Of a stretch of DNA of 64,000 nucleotides, positions 1 through 9,102 are shown in pieces. Position 1 is the first letter of the stretch; each line of letters opens with the position of its first letter. A program made the position numbers and the translations under genes. This DNA comes from Fervidibacter sinensis (lineage in GTDB: Bacteria; Armatimonadota; Fervidibacteria; Fervidibacterales; Fervidibacteraceae): NCBI GenBank assembly GCA_032161045.1, contig JAVHTH010000014.1, one strand, 5' to 3'. The notes beneath the pieces are model-generated. The model saw only the letters and a list, made by a program, of their open reading frames with translations. It had not been told where the DNA came from and did not search any database.

Positions 1-183
1 TCGGATGCTCGCTGCCACGAAAATCGGGACAACGAGCGCGATGAAGCAGTAAATGACCCAAGCGGAAGCGCTCGTCATACCAAGTTGGTAGAAAAAGAAG
101 CCCACCACGAGAAAGAGCAAGATGAGGAGGAGCCAGACGAGGAGTTGAACGCCGAACTCGTAAGCCGTCACTGTTTGTCCCAT
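1..183 (-). CDS. Membrane protein, C-terminus cut by window edge
   Basis: Only the first 61 codons are visible; the frame is still open at base 1. The protein starts MGQTVTAYEF and then runs into two hydrophobic stretches (about residues 13-31 and 39-58), so it is an integral membrane protein with at least two helices. A GGGGGTG ribosome-binding site lies just upstream of the ATG at 181-183. The fragment has no diagnostic motif and I do not recognise a family. It is divergent from ridA. Confidence 0.6.
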   Translation of the reverse strand, partial: MGQTVTAYEFGVQLLVWLLLILLFLVVGFFFYQLGMTSASAWVIYCFIALVVPIFVAASIR

Positions 184-313
184 TTCAAACACCCCCGCTA
201 AAACACGCTTTCGCGATATGCACAGTGCAAAAAGGTGACACTGTCAAGGATAGCACACAAATGCGACGAGTGTGTTAACCTTTGTGACGACTTGAGAGTC
301 TCGCTAACGGAAA

Positions 314-399
314 CCCAAAAATGTAGCGTCAACTTTTAGCCGACGCAAAAAACAGGTGGACGCAAGCACTGGGTGAAAACCTGACGCTACATTCTTGGG
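314..399. repeat. Palindromic intergenic element, TGTAGCGTC family
   Basis: A 17-base inverted repeat with one mismatch (CCCAAAAATGTAGCGTC at 314-330 and GACGCTACATTCTTGGG at 383-399) encloses about 52 bases. The element lies in the divergent gap between the cut-off membrane gene and ridA (184-453). A diverged copy with the same ends and a GGCTAAAAG core occurs at 37696-37747. The rest of the gap shows no gene. Confidence 0.6.
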
Positions 400-453
400 C
401 ATAAACTTTCCGCTTGCGCTTAGTTACGACATGACTGGTGGAGGTGAACGGAG

Positions 454-831
454 ATGGAGAGAAGGGCAGTCACAACTTCCGAAGCGCCGATCCCCAAGGC
501 ACCTTACTCTCAAGCCATCGTCGTTAACGGTTTCGTCTTTGTCTCAGGGCAAGTTGCCATTGACCCCAAAACCGGTGAACCAAAACATGGCTCGTTTGAG
601 GACGAACTTAGATTGGCTTTGAGCAACATGAAAGCCATTCTGGAAGCGGCTGGTAGTTCCCTTGACAAAGTTGTCAAGGTCACCGTCTTCCTCGCTGACA
701 TGGGTAACTTCCCGAAACTCAACGAGATTTACCGTGAATTTTTCCCCGAACCGTTTCCTGCTCGCACAACCATTCAGGCTCAACCGCCGGGCGGCTTTCA
801 AGTTGAAGTTGAATGCATCGCAGCACTTTGA
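454..831 (+). CDS. ridA: RidA family enamine/imine deaminase
   Basis: RidA (YjgF/YER057c/UK114) proteins are cytosolic trimers that hydrolyse reactive 2-aminoacrylate and related imines made by PLP enzymes. The 125 residues match the usual family length. The signature is clear: APYSQA near residue 16, VFVSGQ near 28, and PARTTIQ with the expected catalytic arginine at R104, followed by VEVECIAAL at the C-terminus. The ATG at 454 follows a GAGGTGAACGGAG ribosome-binding site. An M20 peptidase follows 20 bases later, so the two are probably co-transcribed. The exact substrate is not evident. Confidence 0.93.
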   Translation: MERRAVTTSEAPIPKAPYSQAIVVNGFVFVSGQVAIDPKTGEPKHGSFEDELRLALSNMKAILEAAGSSLDKVVKVTVFLADMGNFPKLNEIYREFFPEPFPARTTIQAQPPGGFQVEVECIAAL

Positions 832-851
832 AAGGGGCGAACGGCAATGGG

Positions 852-1985
852 ATGAGAGAAGTTGAACCTGTGGTGAAATTGCTTCAGGACTTAATTGCCA
901 TCCCAAGCGTCAACCCTTGCTTTCCGGACGGGAAGGGCGAAAAGGAAATTGCCGATTTCGTGGTTGAATACGCTCGGAAAGCGGGTTTGGAGGTTCATCG
1001 GCAACCCGTCTTTGAAGGTCGCGAGAATGTGCTTATCGGCGCCATTGGAAGCAGCGGTGAAACGGTTTTGCTTGAAACCCACATGGACACCGTCACGGCG
1101 GAAGGGATGACGATTGAACCTTTCAACCCGCAAATCAAGGACGGCAAAGTTTTCGGACGAGGCGCTTGCGATGCGAAAGCGAGTTTGGCTGCTATGTTGC
1201 AAGCGTTGGTGGAAGTCGCCCGGCACGGCTCTCCAAACCGAACTGTCTGGCTCGCCGCTGTCGTGGACGAAGAAAACGGCTTCAACGGTGTTCAGCAATT
1301 GATGTCAAGCGGCTTTAAAGCGGACTACGCAATAGTGGGCGAACCGACAAATTTGAACATCGTCATTGCCCACAAAGGGACAGTTCGGGGGAGCATAACG
1401 ACTCGCGGCGTAAGCGCTCACAGTTCACAACCCGAAAAAGGCTCAAATGCCATCATGCACATGGCGAAAGTTTTGGCCGCTCTTGAGCGATACGATGCCG
1501 AATTGAGGATGCGCTCTCACCCGCTTGTTGGTAGCCCGACCTTGACAGTTACGATGATTCAAGGTGGGCGCGGGTCAAACCTTGTGCCCGACTTCTGTCA
1601 GGTCAAAGTTGACAGAAGAACTCTCCCGAACGAAGACCCGTTGGCGGCGTGGGATGAATTGAAGCGGTTCCTGCAAAGTCAACCTGAACTTTTGGAGTTC
1701 ACCGTTGAAGTGGGTGAACCGGAATTGGTCAATTGGGGTATGGAAGTGGCGGAAGAAAGCCTCCCCGTCAAACGACTTTACGCAGCCTGTCAACAAGTTG
1801 GTTTGCAGCCACAAATCATCGGCGTTCGTTACACTTCCGATGCCAGTTTCTTGACACGAAACGGCATCCCGGCGTTGCTATTTGGTCCGGGCAACATTGA
1901 GCAAGCGCACACCGCAGAAGAATGGGTTGAAATTGAGCAAGTCGTCGCCGCGCAGAAAATTTTTGAAGCGCTGATTGAAGGTTGA
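852..1985 (+). CDS. M20 family metallopeptidase (ArgE/DapE/ACY1 type)
   Basis: Zinc-dependent amidohydrolase that cleaves N-acyl amino acids or small peptides. Numbered from the ATG at 852, the metal and catalytic residues are visible: H77 in ETHMDTV, D107 in GRGACDAKAS, the catalytic/metal pair E140-E141 in VVDEENG, and a C-terminal His in EQAHTAEEW. The 377 residues fit the family. An alternative ATG at 813 would overlap ridA by 19 bases; I prefer 852 because AAAGGGGCG lies about 12 bases upstream and the family normally begins close to the helix EVEPVVKLLQDL. ArgE, DapE or a peptidase V-like role cannot be separated from the sequence alone. Confidence 0.88.
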   Translation: MREVEPVVKLLQDLIAIPSVNPCFPDGKGEKEIADFVVEYARKAGLEVHRQPVFEGRENVLIGAIGSSGETVLLETHMDTVTAEGMTIEPFNPQIKDGKVFGRGACDAKASLAAMLQALVEVARHGSPNRTVWLAAVVDEENGFNGVQQLMSSGFKADYAIVGEPTNLNIVIAHKGTVRGSITTRGVSAHSSQPEKGSNAIMHMAKVLAALERYDAELRMRSHPLVGSPTLTVTMIQGGRGSNLVPDFCQVKVDRRTLPNEDPLAAWDELKRFLQSQPELLEFTVEVGEPELVNWGMEVAEESLPVKRLYAACQQVGLQPQIIGVRYTSDASFLTRNGIPALLFGPGNIEQAHTAEEWVEIEQVVAAQKIFEALIEG

Positions 1986-2015
1986 AGCAAGACGGAATGC
2001 AAGGGGTTGACCAGC

Positions 2016-4046
2016 ATGTGGGTTGGCATGGCGGTAATGGCGGCTGCAGCGTTGATGATCTTTGCGATAGGTTCTGCACCTGAAGCGGGGAAATTATCCG
2101 AACTTTTTCGCTCGCCTCCACCGGAGTTTCGCCCACTGCAAATCATTCACGGGTTTGACAACTTGGGAAACGATATTGCAACCATCCACAAACGGTTGGA
2201 GGAGTTGAAGTCTCTCGGCATCGGCGGCTTGGTCGTCAATGTCAGTTTCCGAGATTACATGCGCAGTGAAGAACAATGGCGACTTTTTTCGGAAGGCGTG
2301 AAACTTGCCGAGAAACTCGGTTTTGTGTTGTGGCTTTACGATGAAGAAGGTTACCCAAGTGGCGCCGCTGGCGGTTTGGTTTTAGAGCGCAATCCAGATT
2401 TTGAAGCCATCGGTTTGGTTCGCGTCGCAAACGAGGGCGAAAAACCGAGATACGAAATTCGGCGCATGTATGAAGGCACTCACTGCACCGAGAATGTTTA
2501 CAAAAAGCGACGCTACATCAACATCCTGAACTCGGAAGCGGTTCGGGCTTTCATCAACATCACTCACGACGAGTATGCAAAGCGAGTGCCCAATTTGGGA
2601 AAGCGCTTCCGGGCAATTTTCACCGACGAGCCGTCGTTGATGACGACTTACATCCGCCCGCCGGAAAACGCATTGCCCGCTATCCCTTGGGTTGAGGACT
2701 TACCAAGCGAATTCAAGCGACGAAAGGGCTACGACTTTACACAGCACCTTGACAGTTTGTTCCTTGATGTCGGTGACTACCAACGGGTCAGGTGTGATTT
2801 TTACGAGGTCGTCGCTCAGTTGGTTGCTGAACGATACTTTGGGCAAATTCAAAATTGGTGCCGCCGACACGGCATCGCTTCAAGCGGGCACTTACTTGCC
2901 GAGGAAAAGTTGCTCTGGCATGCAATGTATTACGGCGATTTGATGGCTTGTTTGAGGCGGATGGACATCCCCGGCATTGACATGCTCACTTCGGACCCAA
3001 GGACAATTGTGGTCGGGCTCAGTTTCATCGTCCCGAAATTGGCATCATCTGCAGCGCACCTTGAAGGAATTTACGAGACGATGAGCGAAACTTCGGATTA
3101 TGTTCAAAGGACAGGAGCGTGGGGCGGACAAAAGCGAAGGGCGTGGTTGCCTGAAATGAAGGCGACCGCTGCTATCCAATTTCTGCTCGGCATCAACACC
3201 ATCACTTCATACTACGCTCACCCCTTCGGCGACCAACACGAACGAAGCGATTACGCCCACTATTGCACCTATGTCGGTCGGCTTGGGGTCATGCTGCGGA
3301 ACGCGAAACATGTTTGCGATGTCGCGGTGCTTTACCCCATTGCTGGCATTTGGGCAAATTTCTACCCGACAAATTTGTCAATGTATCAACCGCACCCAAG
3401 CAAGAGGCTCAACGAAATTGACGACCAGTTCGTCCACTTGTGCAGGCTGCTTTTGCAAAACCAGATTGACTACGACATTGTGGACGAGCGAGCGATCGTT
3501 GAGGCAAAAATTGAGCGCGGTCGTTTCCGAATCGCAAAAGAGACTTACAAGGCGTTGATCGTTCCAACGACTGACGCAATACATTTGCCAACTTTGAGGA
3601 AAATTGCCGAAATGAAGCGGCAAGGCGTCTTGGTCATCGCTATTGGCAAGACCCCTGAATTTGCGGCAAGCCGAAACGAAGATAACGAACGGGTTCGGAA
3701 ATTAGCGCAGCGAATTTTCACAGGCGAATCGTGGCTTCCAGTTGCTGACGGAAGGTTGATTCAGAGACTGAAGGAAAGGAATTGCGGCATTACAGTTGAA
3801 CCGCAAAATCCTGACTTGTGGGTCGCCCGCTATCAGCGGGACAAATTGCAAATTTGCTTCATCGTCAACACGACAACCGAACCAATCACAGCGACGGTTA
3901 ATTTGCCCAACTGGCAGCAAGCAAGCCTTTGGTTTCCCGACAACGGTGAAATTCAGCCGGCAAAAGCCAAGCGGGAAAAAGGTGTGCTTGAGGTCACGGT
4001 CACCATCCCATCACTTGACAGCGTTTTCGTCCTCAACTCCTTGTAA
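2016..4046 (+). CDS. Exported glycoside hydrolase, GH106-like (alpha-L-rhamnosidase type)
   Basis: Large TIM-barrel protein of about 676 residues with a hydrophobic N-terminal segment (residues 1-18) acting as signal or anchor. The motifs LYDEEGYPSGAAGG (about residue 110) and IFTDEPSL (about 205) resemble the active-site loops of GH106 alpha-L-rhamnosidases and related uncharacterised hydrolases. DVAVLYP in the second half fits the beta-galactosidase-like trimerisation domain seen in this group. The longest frame starts with TTG at 2007, but AAGGGG at 2001-2006 is spaced well for the ATG at 2016. It begins 30 bases after the peptidase and precedes a fucosidase, which supports a deoxysugar role. 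Specificity is inferred. Confidence 0.65.
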   Translation: MWVGMAVMAAAALMIFAIGSAPEAGKLSELFRSPPPEFRPLQIIHGFDNLGNDIATIHKRLEELKSLGIGGLVVNVSFRDYMRSEEQWRLFSEGVKLAEKLGFVLWLYDEEGYPSGAAGGLVLERNPDFEAIGLVRVANEGEKPRYEIRRMYEGTHCTENVYKKRRYINILNSEAVRAFINITHDEYAKRVPNLGKRFRAIFTDEPSLMTTYIRPPENALPAIPWVEDLPSEFKRRKGYDFTQHLDSLFLDVGDYQRVRCDFYEVVAQLVAERYFGQIQNWCRRHGIASSGHLLAEEKLLWHAMYYGDLMACLRRMDIPGIDMLTSDPRTIVVGLSFIVPKLASSAAHLEGIYETMSETSDYVQRTGAWGGQKRRAWLPEMKATAAIQFLLGINTITSYYAHPFGDQHERSDYAHYCTYVGRLGVMLRNAKHVCDVAVLYPIAGIWANFYPTNLSMYQPHPSKRLNEIDDQFVHLCRLLLQNQIDYDIVDERAIVEAKIERGRFRIAKETYKALIVPTTDAIHLPTLRKIAEMKRQGVLVIAIGKTPEFAASRNEDNERVRKLAQRIFTGESWLPVADGRLIQRLKERNCGITVEPQNPDLWVARYQRDKLQICFIVNTTTEPITATVNLPNWQQASLWFPDNGEIQPAKAKREKGVLEVTVTIPSLDSVFVLNSL

Positions 4047-4131
4047 GGCCGGATTCAGCCGCGATGTCTTTCTTTGGTTGGTGAAGTTTCTGGTTTTGTT
4101 GAGGTCCTTTTTGCGATGGCAAATTGCGAAG

Positions 4132-4226
4132 GTAGGGCACGGTTTTATACCGTGCCGAATAGATCCTTGTGCCGACAAAATTCTCATGCTGGTCGGAGAA
4201 ATCGGCGGGGGTTAAACCCCGCCTTA
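4132..4226. repeat. REP-like palindromic unit, GTAGGGC family
   Basis: Between the GH106-like and fucosidase genes lie GTAGGGCACGGTTTTATAC with its inverted half CCGTGCC, and then GGCGGGGGTTAAACCCCGCC. These are hairpin units of the type repeated at 5737-5885, 18262-18323 and 27321-27430. No gene is visible in 4047-4254. Confidence 0.65.
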
Positions 4227-4254
4227 CCTTCTCATCCCTGAGAGGTGGCAACTT

Positions 4255-5658
4255 GTGAAGCGCCGTGATTTTATCTGCCAGATTGGTGCTGCAACAATGG
4301 GATTTTTCGCCGGACAAAAATTTTTGAACGCATTAGGAACGGAGGGACAAAAGATGATTGTCAAGCCCAGCCCGCAACAACTCGCTTGGCAGGAACTTGA
4401 GATGGGCATGTTCATCCACTTCGGCATGAACACTTTCACCGACCGAGAATGGGGAGAAGGAACGGAAGACCCGAGATGGTTTAACCCAACGGAGTTTGAC
4501 GCAGAGCAGTGGATCAGCGTGGCGAAAGAAGCCGGTTTCCGCTATGTCGTGCTCACCGCAAAACATCATGACGGCTTTTGCCTGTGGCAAACCCGATACA
4601 CTGAGCATTCGGTCAAAAATAGCCCTTGGCGCAACGGTAAAGGCGATGTGGTCAAAGAAGTGGCGAAAGCATGCGAGGTGTTGGGCGTCAAATTCGGCTT
4701 CTACCTTTCGCCTTGGGACAGGCACGAAAAAACCTACGGCACGCCTGATTATGACCGCTATTTCAAAAGCCAACTGACCGAACTTCTGACCGAATACGGC
4801 GAAGTCGTTGAGGTCTGGTTTGACGGAGCGTATGGTGGACCACCGGGCAAGGAGCACAAGTATGACTGGCGAGGTTATTACGAGGTTGTGAGGAAATTAC
4901 AGCCGAACGCACTTATCGCCATTTGCGGTCCAGATATCCGCTGGGTTGGGAATGAGGAAGGTGTTGCGCCGGAAACAAATTGGAGCGTTCAAGACGCAAC
5001 GCCCTTTCACACTTGTCTTGGAATAACCGGCAAAGTTTGGTATCCTGCAGAGTGCGATGTTTCCATCCGACCCGGCTGGTTCTGGCACGCACACGAGGAC
5101 GAAAAAGTCAAATCGCTTGAACACTTGCTTGACATTTACTTCAAATCGGTCGGTCGCAACAGCGTTTTGCTGTTGAATGTTCCGCCGAACAAAAAGGGTT
5201 TGATTTCCGATGTGGACATTCAACGGCTTCGCGAGTGGCGCAAAGTCCTTGACAAAACTTTTGCTGTTAATTTCGCCTTGAACAAACCTGCGACTGCAAG
5301 CAGCACCCGTCCCGACACTAAGCCGGCGAACGCCGTTGACGGCAAGAAAACGACTTTTTGGGCTCCATCTGAGGGAGCGAAAGAGGCATGGCTTGAGGTT
5401 GATTTGCAACTACCAACGACTTTCAATGTCGCAATGGTGCAGGAGCACATTGCCGAGGGGCAAAGGGTTGAGCGCTACCGAATTGAAGCCTTTGATGGGC
5501 GTGATTGGAAAGTTGTTGCTCGCGGAACGACCATCGGCTACAAGAAACTTGACAGGTTTGAAACTGTCACGGCGACAAAAGTGAGGCTGGTAATTGAATC
5601 GGTGGTGGCGACACCGTTAATTCAGACTTTCGGGCTTTACAGGTTGGTCAAAGATTAA
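4255..5658 (+). CDS. GH29 alpha-L-fucosidase with C-terminal F5/8 type C domain
   Basis: Retaining exo-fucosidase that releases L-fucose from glycans. The GTG start at 4255 follows GAGAGGTGGC. The N-terminus MKRRDFICQIGAAT is a twin-arginine-like signal, so the protein is probably exported folded. The GH29 barrel covers about residues 38-335, with GMFIHFGMNTF, TAKHHDGFCLW and the nucleophile D190 in EVWFDGAYGG. Residues about 338-465 form a discoidin-like carbohydrate-binding domain (NLALNKP-like start, AVDGKKTTFWAP). Its position after a GH106-like gene and before a KDR-type aldolase suggests pectin or hemicellulose deoxysugar use. Confidence 0.9.
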   Translation: MKRRDFICQIGAATMGFFAGQKFLNALGTEGQKMIVKPSPQQLAWQELEMGMFIHFGMNTFTDREWGEGTEDPRWFNPTEFDAEQWISVAKEAGFRYVVLTAKHHDGFCLWQTRYTEHSVKNSPWRNGKGDVVKEVAKACEVLGVKFGFYLSPWDRHEKTYGTPDYDRYFKSQLTELLTEYGEVVEVWFDGAYGGPPGKEHKYDWRGYYEVVRKLQPNALIAICGPDIRWVGNEEGVAPETNWSVQDATPFHTCLGITGKVWYPAECDVSIRPGWFWHAHEDEKVKSLEHLLDIYFKSVGRNSVLLLNVPPNKKGLISDVDIQRLREWRKVLDKTFAVNFALNKPATASSTRPDTKPANAVDGKKTTFWAPSEGAKEAWLEVDLQLPTTFNVAMVQEHIAEGQRVERYRIEAFDGRDWKVVARGTTIGYKKLDRFETVTATKVRLVIESVVATPLIQTFGLYRLVKD

Positions 5659-5736
5659 TCGTCGCACCAGAGGCGTGCCTTCCGAAAAAATCGGAGGGTC
5701 GGGCTCCTGCCTAACCGAAATGAAAATCGGCTCAAT

Positions 5737-5885
5737 GTAGGGCGCGGTTTCACACCGCGCCGACAGAAAATTTTTCGGCAGGGTGTAAAACCCTGCCCTA
5801 CAAAGGAAATTCGGCTTAATGTAGGGCGCGGTTTTATACCGCGCCGACAGAAAATCTTTCGGCAGGGTATAAAACCCTGCCCTAC
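5737..5885. repeat. Two 65-base composite palindromes, GTAGGGCGCGG family
   Basis: Two near-identical 65-base units (5737-5801 and 5821-5885), 19 bases apart. Each starts GTAGGG, ends CCCTAC and contains two inner hairpins: GCGCGGT...ACCGCGC and GGCAGGGT...ACCCTGCC. The linker contains AATTCGGCTTAAT. They occupy most of the 278-base gap between the fucosidase and the acetyltransferase. Units of the same family occur inverted at 18262 and 27367. Confidence 0.8.
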
Positions 5886-5936
5886 GAGAAAAATTCGGCA
5901 AGCCGGAGGCTTGCCCTCCGAACGGAGGTTGGAAAA

Positions 5937-7070
5937 ATGGCGGCAAACGAAATTCGCGTTGAAAAGGAAATGAGGGGCAAAAGTTGCTACTTCTGGGTCA
6001 ACTACGAAGGCAAGGATGTCAGCAGGCTTTGGGTGCACGACTTGAAAGTTCGCTTTGGTGACGCTGTTATAAGGATGGGAGGTATTGGTGGCGTTGAAAC
6101 GGATGAGGCATACCGAAGGCGAGGTTTTGCCAGAAGGCTTCTGGAAGCGGCAAACGATTACATGCGAGAGGCTGGATTTGACATCGCCGGGTTGTTCGGG
6201 ATTTCGGACTTTTACGAGCGCTGGGGTTATGTTCCAGCACTGCCAGAATATCGGCTCACTGTGCCGACAGAGAATTTGAAAGGCATGGAACTCAGCCACC
6301 AAGTCGCCGATTACTCCAACGACCTGCACAAAGATGCAGTGCTCAGGATTTACGAGGAAAACAATCGCGGGAGATTTTGCTCGGTTGTCCGCGACCCAGA
6401 AAACTGGTCGGGCTTTCCGATGGGCACCGATTGGTTCGTTAAGGCAGATGCGAAAGTTTTCCTGAACGAACTCGGCGAAGTCGTTGGTTACTTGTCCCTT
6501 GACGATGTTTCGGAGAGGACAGCGGTGGCGGAAGTCGGTTACGCGACGAGGAAAGTTTTTGAGAGCATGGCAGCCTTTCTGGCTCAAAGGGCTTTGGAAC
6601 TCAAACACGAAGAAATCACATTGCTTATTCCCCCAGACCATGAATTCGCCATTTACTTGCGCCGTTACGGCTGCGTTGCCACGCAAACTTTTCACCGCAG
6701 CGGTGGCGGGATGATGAGGGTGATCAATTTGGAAAGCCTGATGAGGAAGTTAAGCGTTGAGTTAACGAAGCGCTTGAGAAAATCACCTCTTCAAGACCGC
6801 AACTGGACCTTTGCCATCGTCACCGAAATTGGCTGCGTAAAGGTAGAAATCGCCAACGCACGAGTCACAGTTTCACCGTGCGAACCATGTGAGGCAACAG
6901 AGAAGTTGGAACTTCCGCAAGGCAAATTAACACAACTTTTGACGGGCTACCAAACCATTGACATTTTGGTGGAAACTCAAGAGGTCCAATGCTCACCAAG
7001 CCTCATCCCGCTCCTGCGGGTTTTGTTCCCACCAAGTTACCCTTACATTTGGTGGGCTGACAGGTTTTGA
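5937..7070 (+). CDS. GNAT N-acetyltransferase, Eis-like
   Basis: Residues about 1-140 form an acetyl-CoA-dependent GNAT domain; motif A reads RRRGFARRLLEAA near residue 58, and GLFGISDFYERWGY follows near 85. A second, weaker GNAT-like half (about 145-270) and a C-terminal part (about 290-377) with alternating short strands resemble the three-domain layout of Eis-type acetyltransferases, which end in an SCP2-like domain. The 377 residues are close to the roughly 400 usual for Eis. The ATG at 5937 follows GGAGGTTGG. The gene is flanked by repeat-rich gaps, so it is probably transcribed alone. The substrate cannot be read from the sequence. Confidence 0.72.
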   Translation: MAANEIRVEKEMRGKSCYFWVNYEGKDVSRLWVHDLKVRFGDAVIRMGGIGGVETDEAYRRRGFARRLLEAANDYMREAGFDIAGLFGISDFYERWGYVPALPEYRLTVPTENLKGMELSHQVADYSNDLHKDAVLRIYEENNRGRFCSVVRDPENWSGFPMGTDWFVKADAKVFLNELGEVVGYLSLDDVSERTAVAEVGYATRKVFESMAAFLAQRALELKHEEITLLIPPDHEFAIYLRRYGCVATQTFHRSGGGMMRVINLESLMRKLSVELTKRLRKSPLQDRNWTFAIVTEIGCVKVEIANARVTVSPCEPCEATEKLELPQGKLTQLLTGYQTIDILVETQEVQCSPSLIPLLRVLFPPSYPYIWWADRF

Positions 7071-7288
7071 GATTTTTGCGCAACGCCGACATCACTTGTG
7101 GTGTTGGCTCGCGGTTAACTACGAAGCGACAGCGAAGCGATGTCAAAATCGGTGTGGAGTGCAATGTGCGGGTGTGATGTTAACTTTTCTCCGCACTTTG
7201 CACCCCGCGCTTGTTCGGCAGCACTCTATTTCGTTTCGTGCCTTAATGCAAACTTTGAGGCGAAAATTTTCGCTGAAAGGTGATGGTG

Positions 7289-8062
7289 ATGCGCGAGAAC
7301 CGAACCTTGACAAAACTTCGTAACGGTGAAGCCACCATTGGCTGTTGGTTGACAATTGGTTCCCCAGTTGTTGCGACGATCATGGCAAGGTGTGGGTTTG
7401 ATTGGCTCGTCATTGACACGGAACACGGTGCGGTCGGTTACGACGCTATGCTCGTTTGCGTCCACGAAATCTTAGCGACCGAGACCACACCAATCGTTCG
7501 GGTAGCATGGAACGACCCAACGCTGATCAAACGAACGCTTGACACAGGCGCGATGGGGATTTTAGTCCCGATGGTCATGAACGCCGATGAAGCGAAACGA
7601 GCGGTTGACGCCGCAAAATTCCCGCCAAAAGGGGTTCGCAGTGTTGGGGGATTTGTTGCCCAATTGCTTCACGGCGACGATTACCCTGTCGCCGCAAACG
7701 AACAAATTCTCGTTGCTGTCCAAATTGAGCACATTGATGCCGTCAAGCGTGCAAGGGAAATTTGTGCTGTTGATGGCGTTGATGTCGTTTTCGTTGGTCC
7801 GAACGATTTAGCAGCATCAATGGGCTTGACAGGGACGCCCTTCCGCGAGAACCCTGAATGGCAAGCAGCAGTCCAAGCAGTTTTGGATGCGGCAAACGAA
7901 GCAGGCAAAGCAGCAGGGTTGCAATGCAGCACGATTGAAGAGGGGAAGGAACGGCTGAGACAAGGTTTTCGGTTTGTCGCTGTTTCCTCTGACGCTCGTT
8001 TTTTGCACTCAAGCCTTCGCCAAGTTGTGAAAGAGTTGAGGGCAAGTGACCGCAGAAGTTGA
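7289..8062 (+). CDS. HpcH/HpaI family aldolase (2-keto-3-deoxy sugar acid aldolase)
   Basis: Class II, divalent-metal-dependent pyruvate aldolase. Family motifs are clear: VIDTEHGAVGYDAM near residue 32 (Asp, Glu and His of the active site), TPIVRV with the substrate-binding Arg, GAMGILVPMV, KGVRSVGG, VQIEHIDAV and VFVGPNDLAASMG. About 257 residues, normal for the family. GTG 7280, ATG 7283 and ATG 7289 are all possible starts; AAAGGTG at 7275-7281 best serves 7289. The rhamnosidase- and fucosidase-like neighbours make 2-keto-3-deoxy-L-rhamnonate cleavage to pyruvate and lactaldehyde plausible, but this is inference. The 218 bases upstream show no gene. Confidence 0.88.
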   Translation: MRENRTLTKLRNGEATIGCWLTIGSPVVATIMARCGFDWLVIDTEHGAVGYDAMLVCVHEILATETTPIVRVAWNDPTLIKRTLDTGAMGILVPMVMNADEAKRAVDAAKFPPKGVRSVGGFVAQLLHGDDYPVAANEQILVAVQIEHIDAVKRAREICAVDGVDVVFVGPNDLAASMGLTGTPFRENPEWQAAVQAVLDAANEAGKAAGLQCSTIEEGKERLRQGFRFVAVSSDARFLHSSLRQVVKELRASDRRS

Positions 8063-8143
8063 CAAATTGGGCAAAACCGTCCTAACATTGGCAGTGGCGA
8101 CAACGCTCTGCGAGGCAGGGCAGTTCACAAAGGAGGGAGAAAA

Positions 8144-9052
8144 ATGGCGAAACGAAATTTGCGCCGACAAGTGTTCGTGGCATCGCACCCGCATTTGACA
8201 CTTTGTGGCTTCACACTGATTGAATTGCTCGTGGTGATTGCCATTATCGCCACATTGGCAGGAATCCTGTTCCCCGTGTTTGCACAGGCAAGGGAAAAAG
8301 CAAGGCAGACAATGTGCAGTGCCAACTTGCACAACATTATCATGGCAACGGCTCAATATGTCCAAGATGCTGGTGAGCAATTTCCTTTCTGGCGAACTCC
8401 ATGTTGGGGAGGAGGACCCGGTGGTGTTGACCCCATAAAGGGAGGACCTCTTATTGGTCCGCCAATTCCGGTCATCGTTGACCCTTACCTTCGCAGCCGA
8501 CAAATTTACGCTTGCCCAACGACAGCCAGAGATTGGAGTTGGCCATTAGCGGCAGCCATTGACCCAATTGATGCGGTCATGAGGGGTTGGTGGAACTGTA
8601 AAGGGGGATACGGTATTCACCCTCGTTTACCGGTTCCTCGGCTTGAGTGGGTCTTTTACACGAGTTACGGCTACAACGAGTTCGTTCAAAACGATGCGGA
8701 AAATTACGGTCAACTTTCCAGCATAAAGTTCCCGTCCGAATTTGTGATTTGGGGAGATTGTTCGCGGGCGATGTTTCAAACTTGGGGTCTGAACGAAGTC
8801 GGCGGAATTTACTCCAACGGTGTCGTCAGCCGATTGGCATGGCCGGAGGTGGACGACACTCATCCCAGTTGGGCGACATCTCCCATCGGCGATGAGAGGG
8901 CTGGACGGCATTTGAAGGGGACAGTCTTGACCTTTGCTGATAGCCATGTAAAGTGGTATCCTTGGCGACAAATCCGAATGGCACGATATGGCGGTCCGTT
9001 AAGGTTCATGATTTGCGACGAACAACCTTGTGCACCTGACTTTTGGCGTTGA
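8144..9052 (+). CDS. Prepilin-like exported protein, DUF1559-type
   Basis: The N-terminus carries a type IV prepilin / type II pseudopilin signal: a charged leader, then CGFTLIELLVVIAIIATLA, with cleavage expected after the Gly and methylation of the Phe by prepilin peptidase. The following AREKARQTMCSANLHNI and the C-terminal FADSHVKWYPW, an H-x9-DG-like motif, match the DUF1559-like family abundant in Planctomycetes, Lentisphaerae and Armatimonadota. 302 residues, starting at ATG 8144 after GGAGGGAG. Family members are thought to be pseudopilins or surface fibres; no function is proven. It directly precedes a large membrane protein. Confidence 0.85.
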   Translation: MAKRNLRRQVFVASHPHLTLCGFTLIELLVVIAIIATLAGILFPVFAQAREKARQTMCSANLHNIIMATAQYVQDAGEQFPFWRTPCWGGGPGGVDPIKGGPLIGPPIPVIVDPYLRSRQIYACPTTARDWSWPLAAAIDPIDAVMRGWWNCKGGYGIHPRLPVPRLEWVFYTSYGYNEFVQNDAENYGQLSSIKFPSEFVIWGDCSRAMFQTWGLNEVGGIYSNGVVSRLAWPEVDDTHPSWATSPIGDERAGRHLKGTVLTFADSHVKWYPWRQIRMARYGGPLRFMICDEQPCAPDFWR

Positions 9053-9102
9053 AAAATTTGAAAGCGCAGCGCAAGCGAACAGACTTGGGAGCGGATGAGA
9101 GG

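Noticed and set aside
5737..5885. CRISPR array
   Set aside because: The direct units are near-identical across their full length with conserved linkers and no variable spacers; they are palindromic intergenic repeats. No cas gene is seen.
5655..6695. 346-residue minus-strand open frame
   Set aside because: It covers the acetyltransferase gene antisense and the palindromic repeats; the N-terminal part is repeat translation (RRGIKPRPTLSR-like) and it has no ribosome-binding site or family motif.
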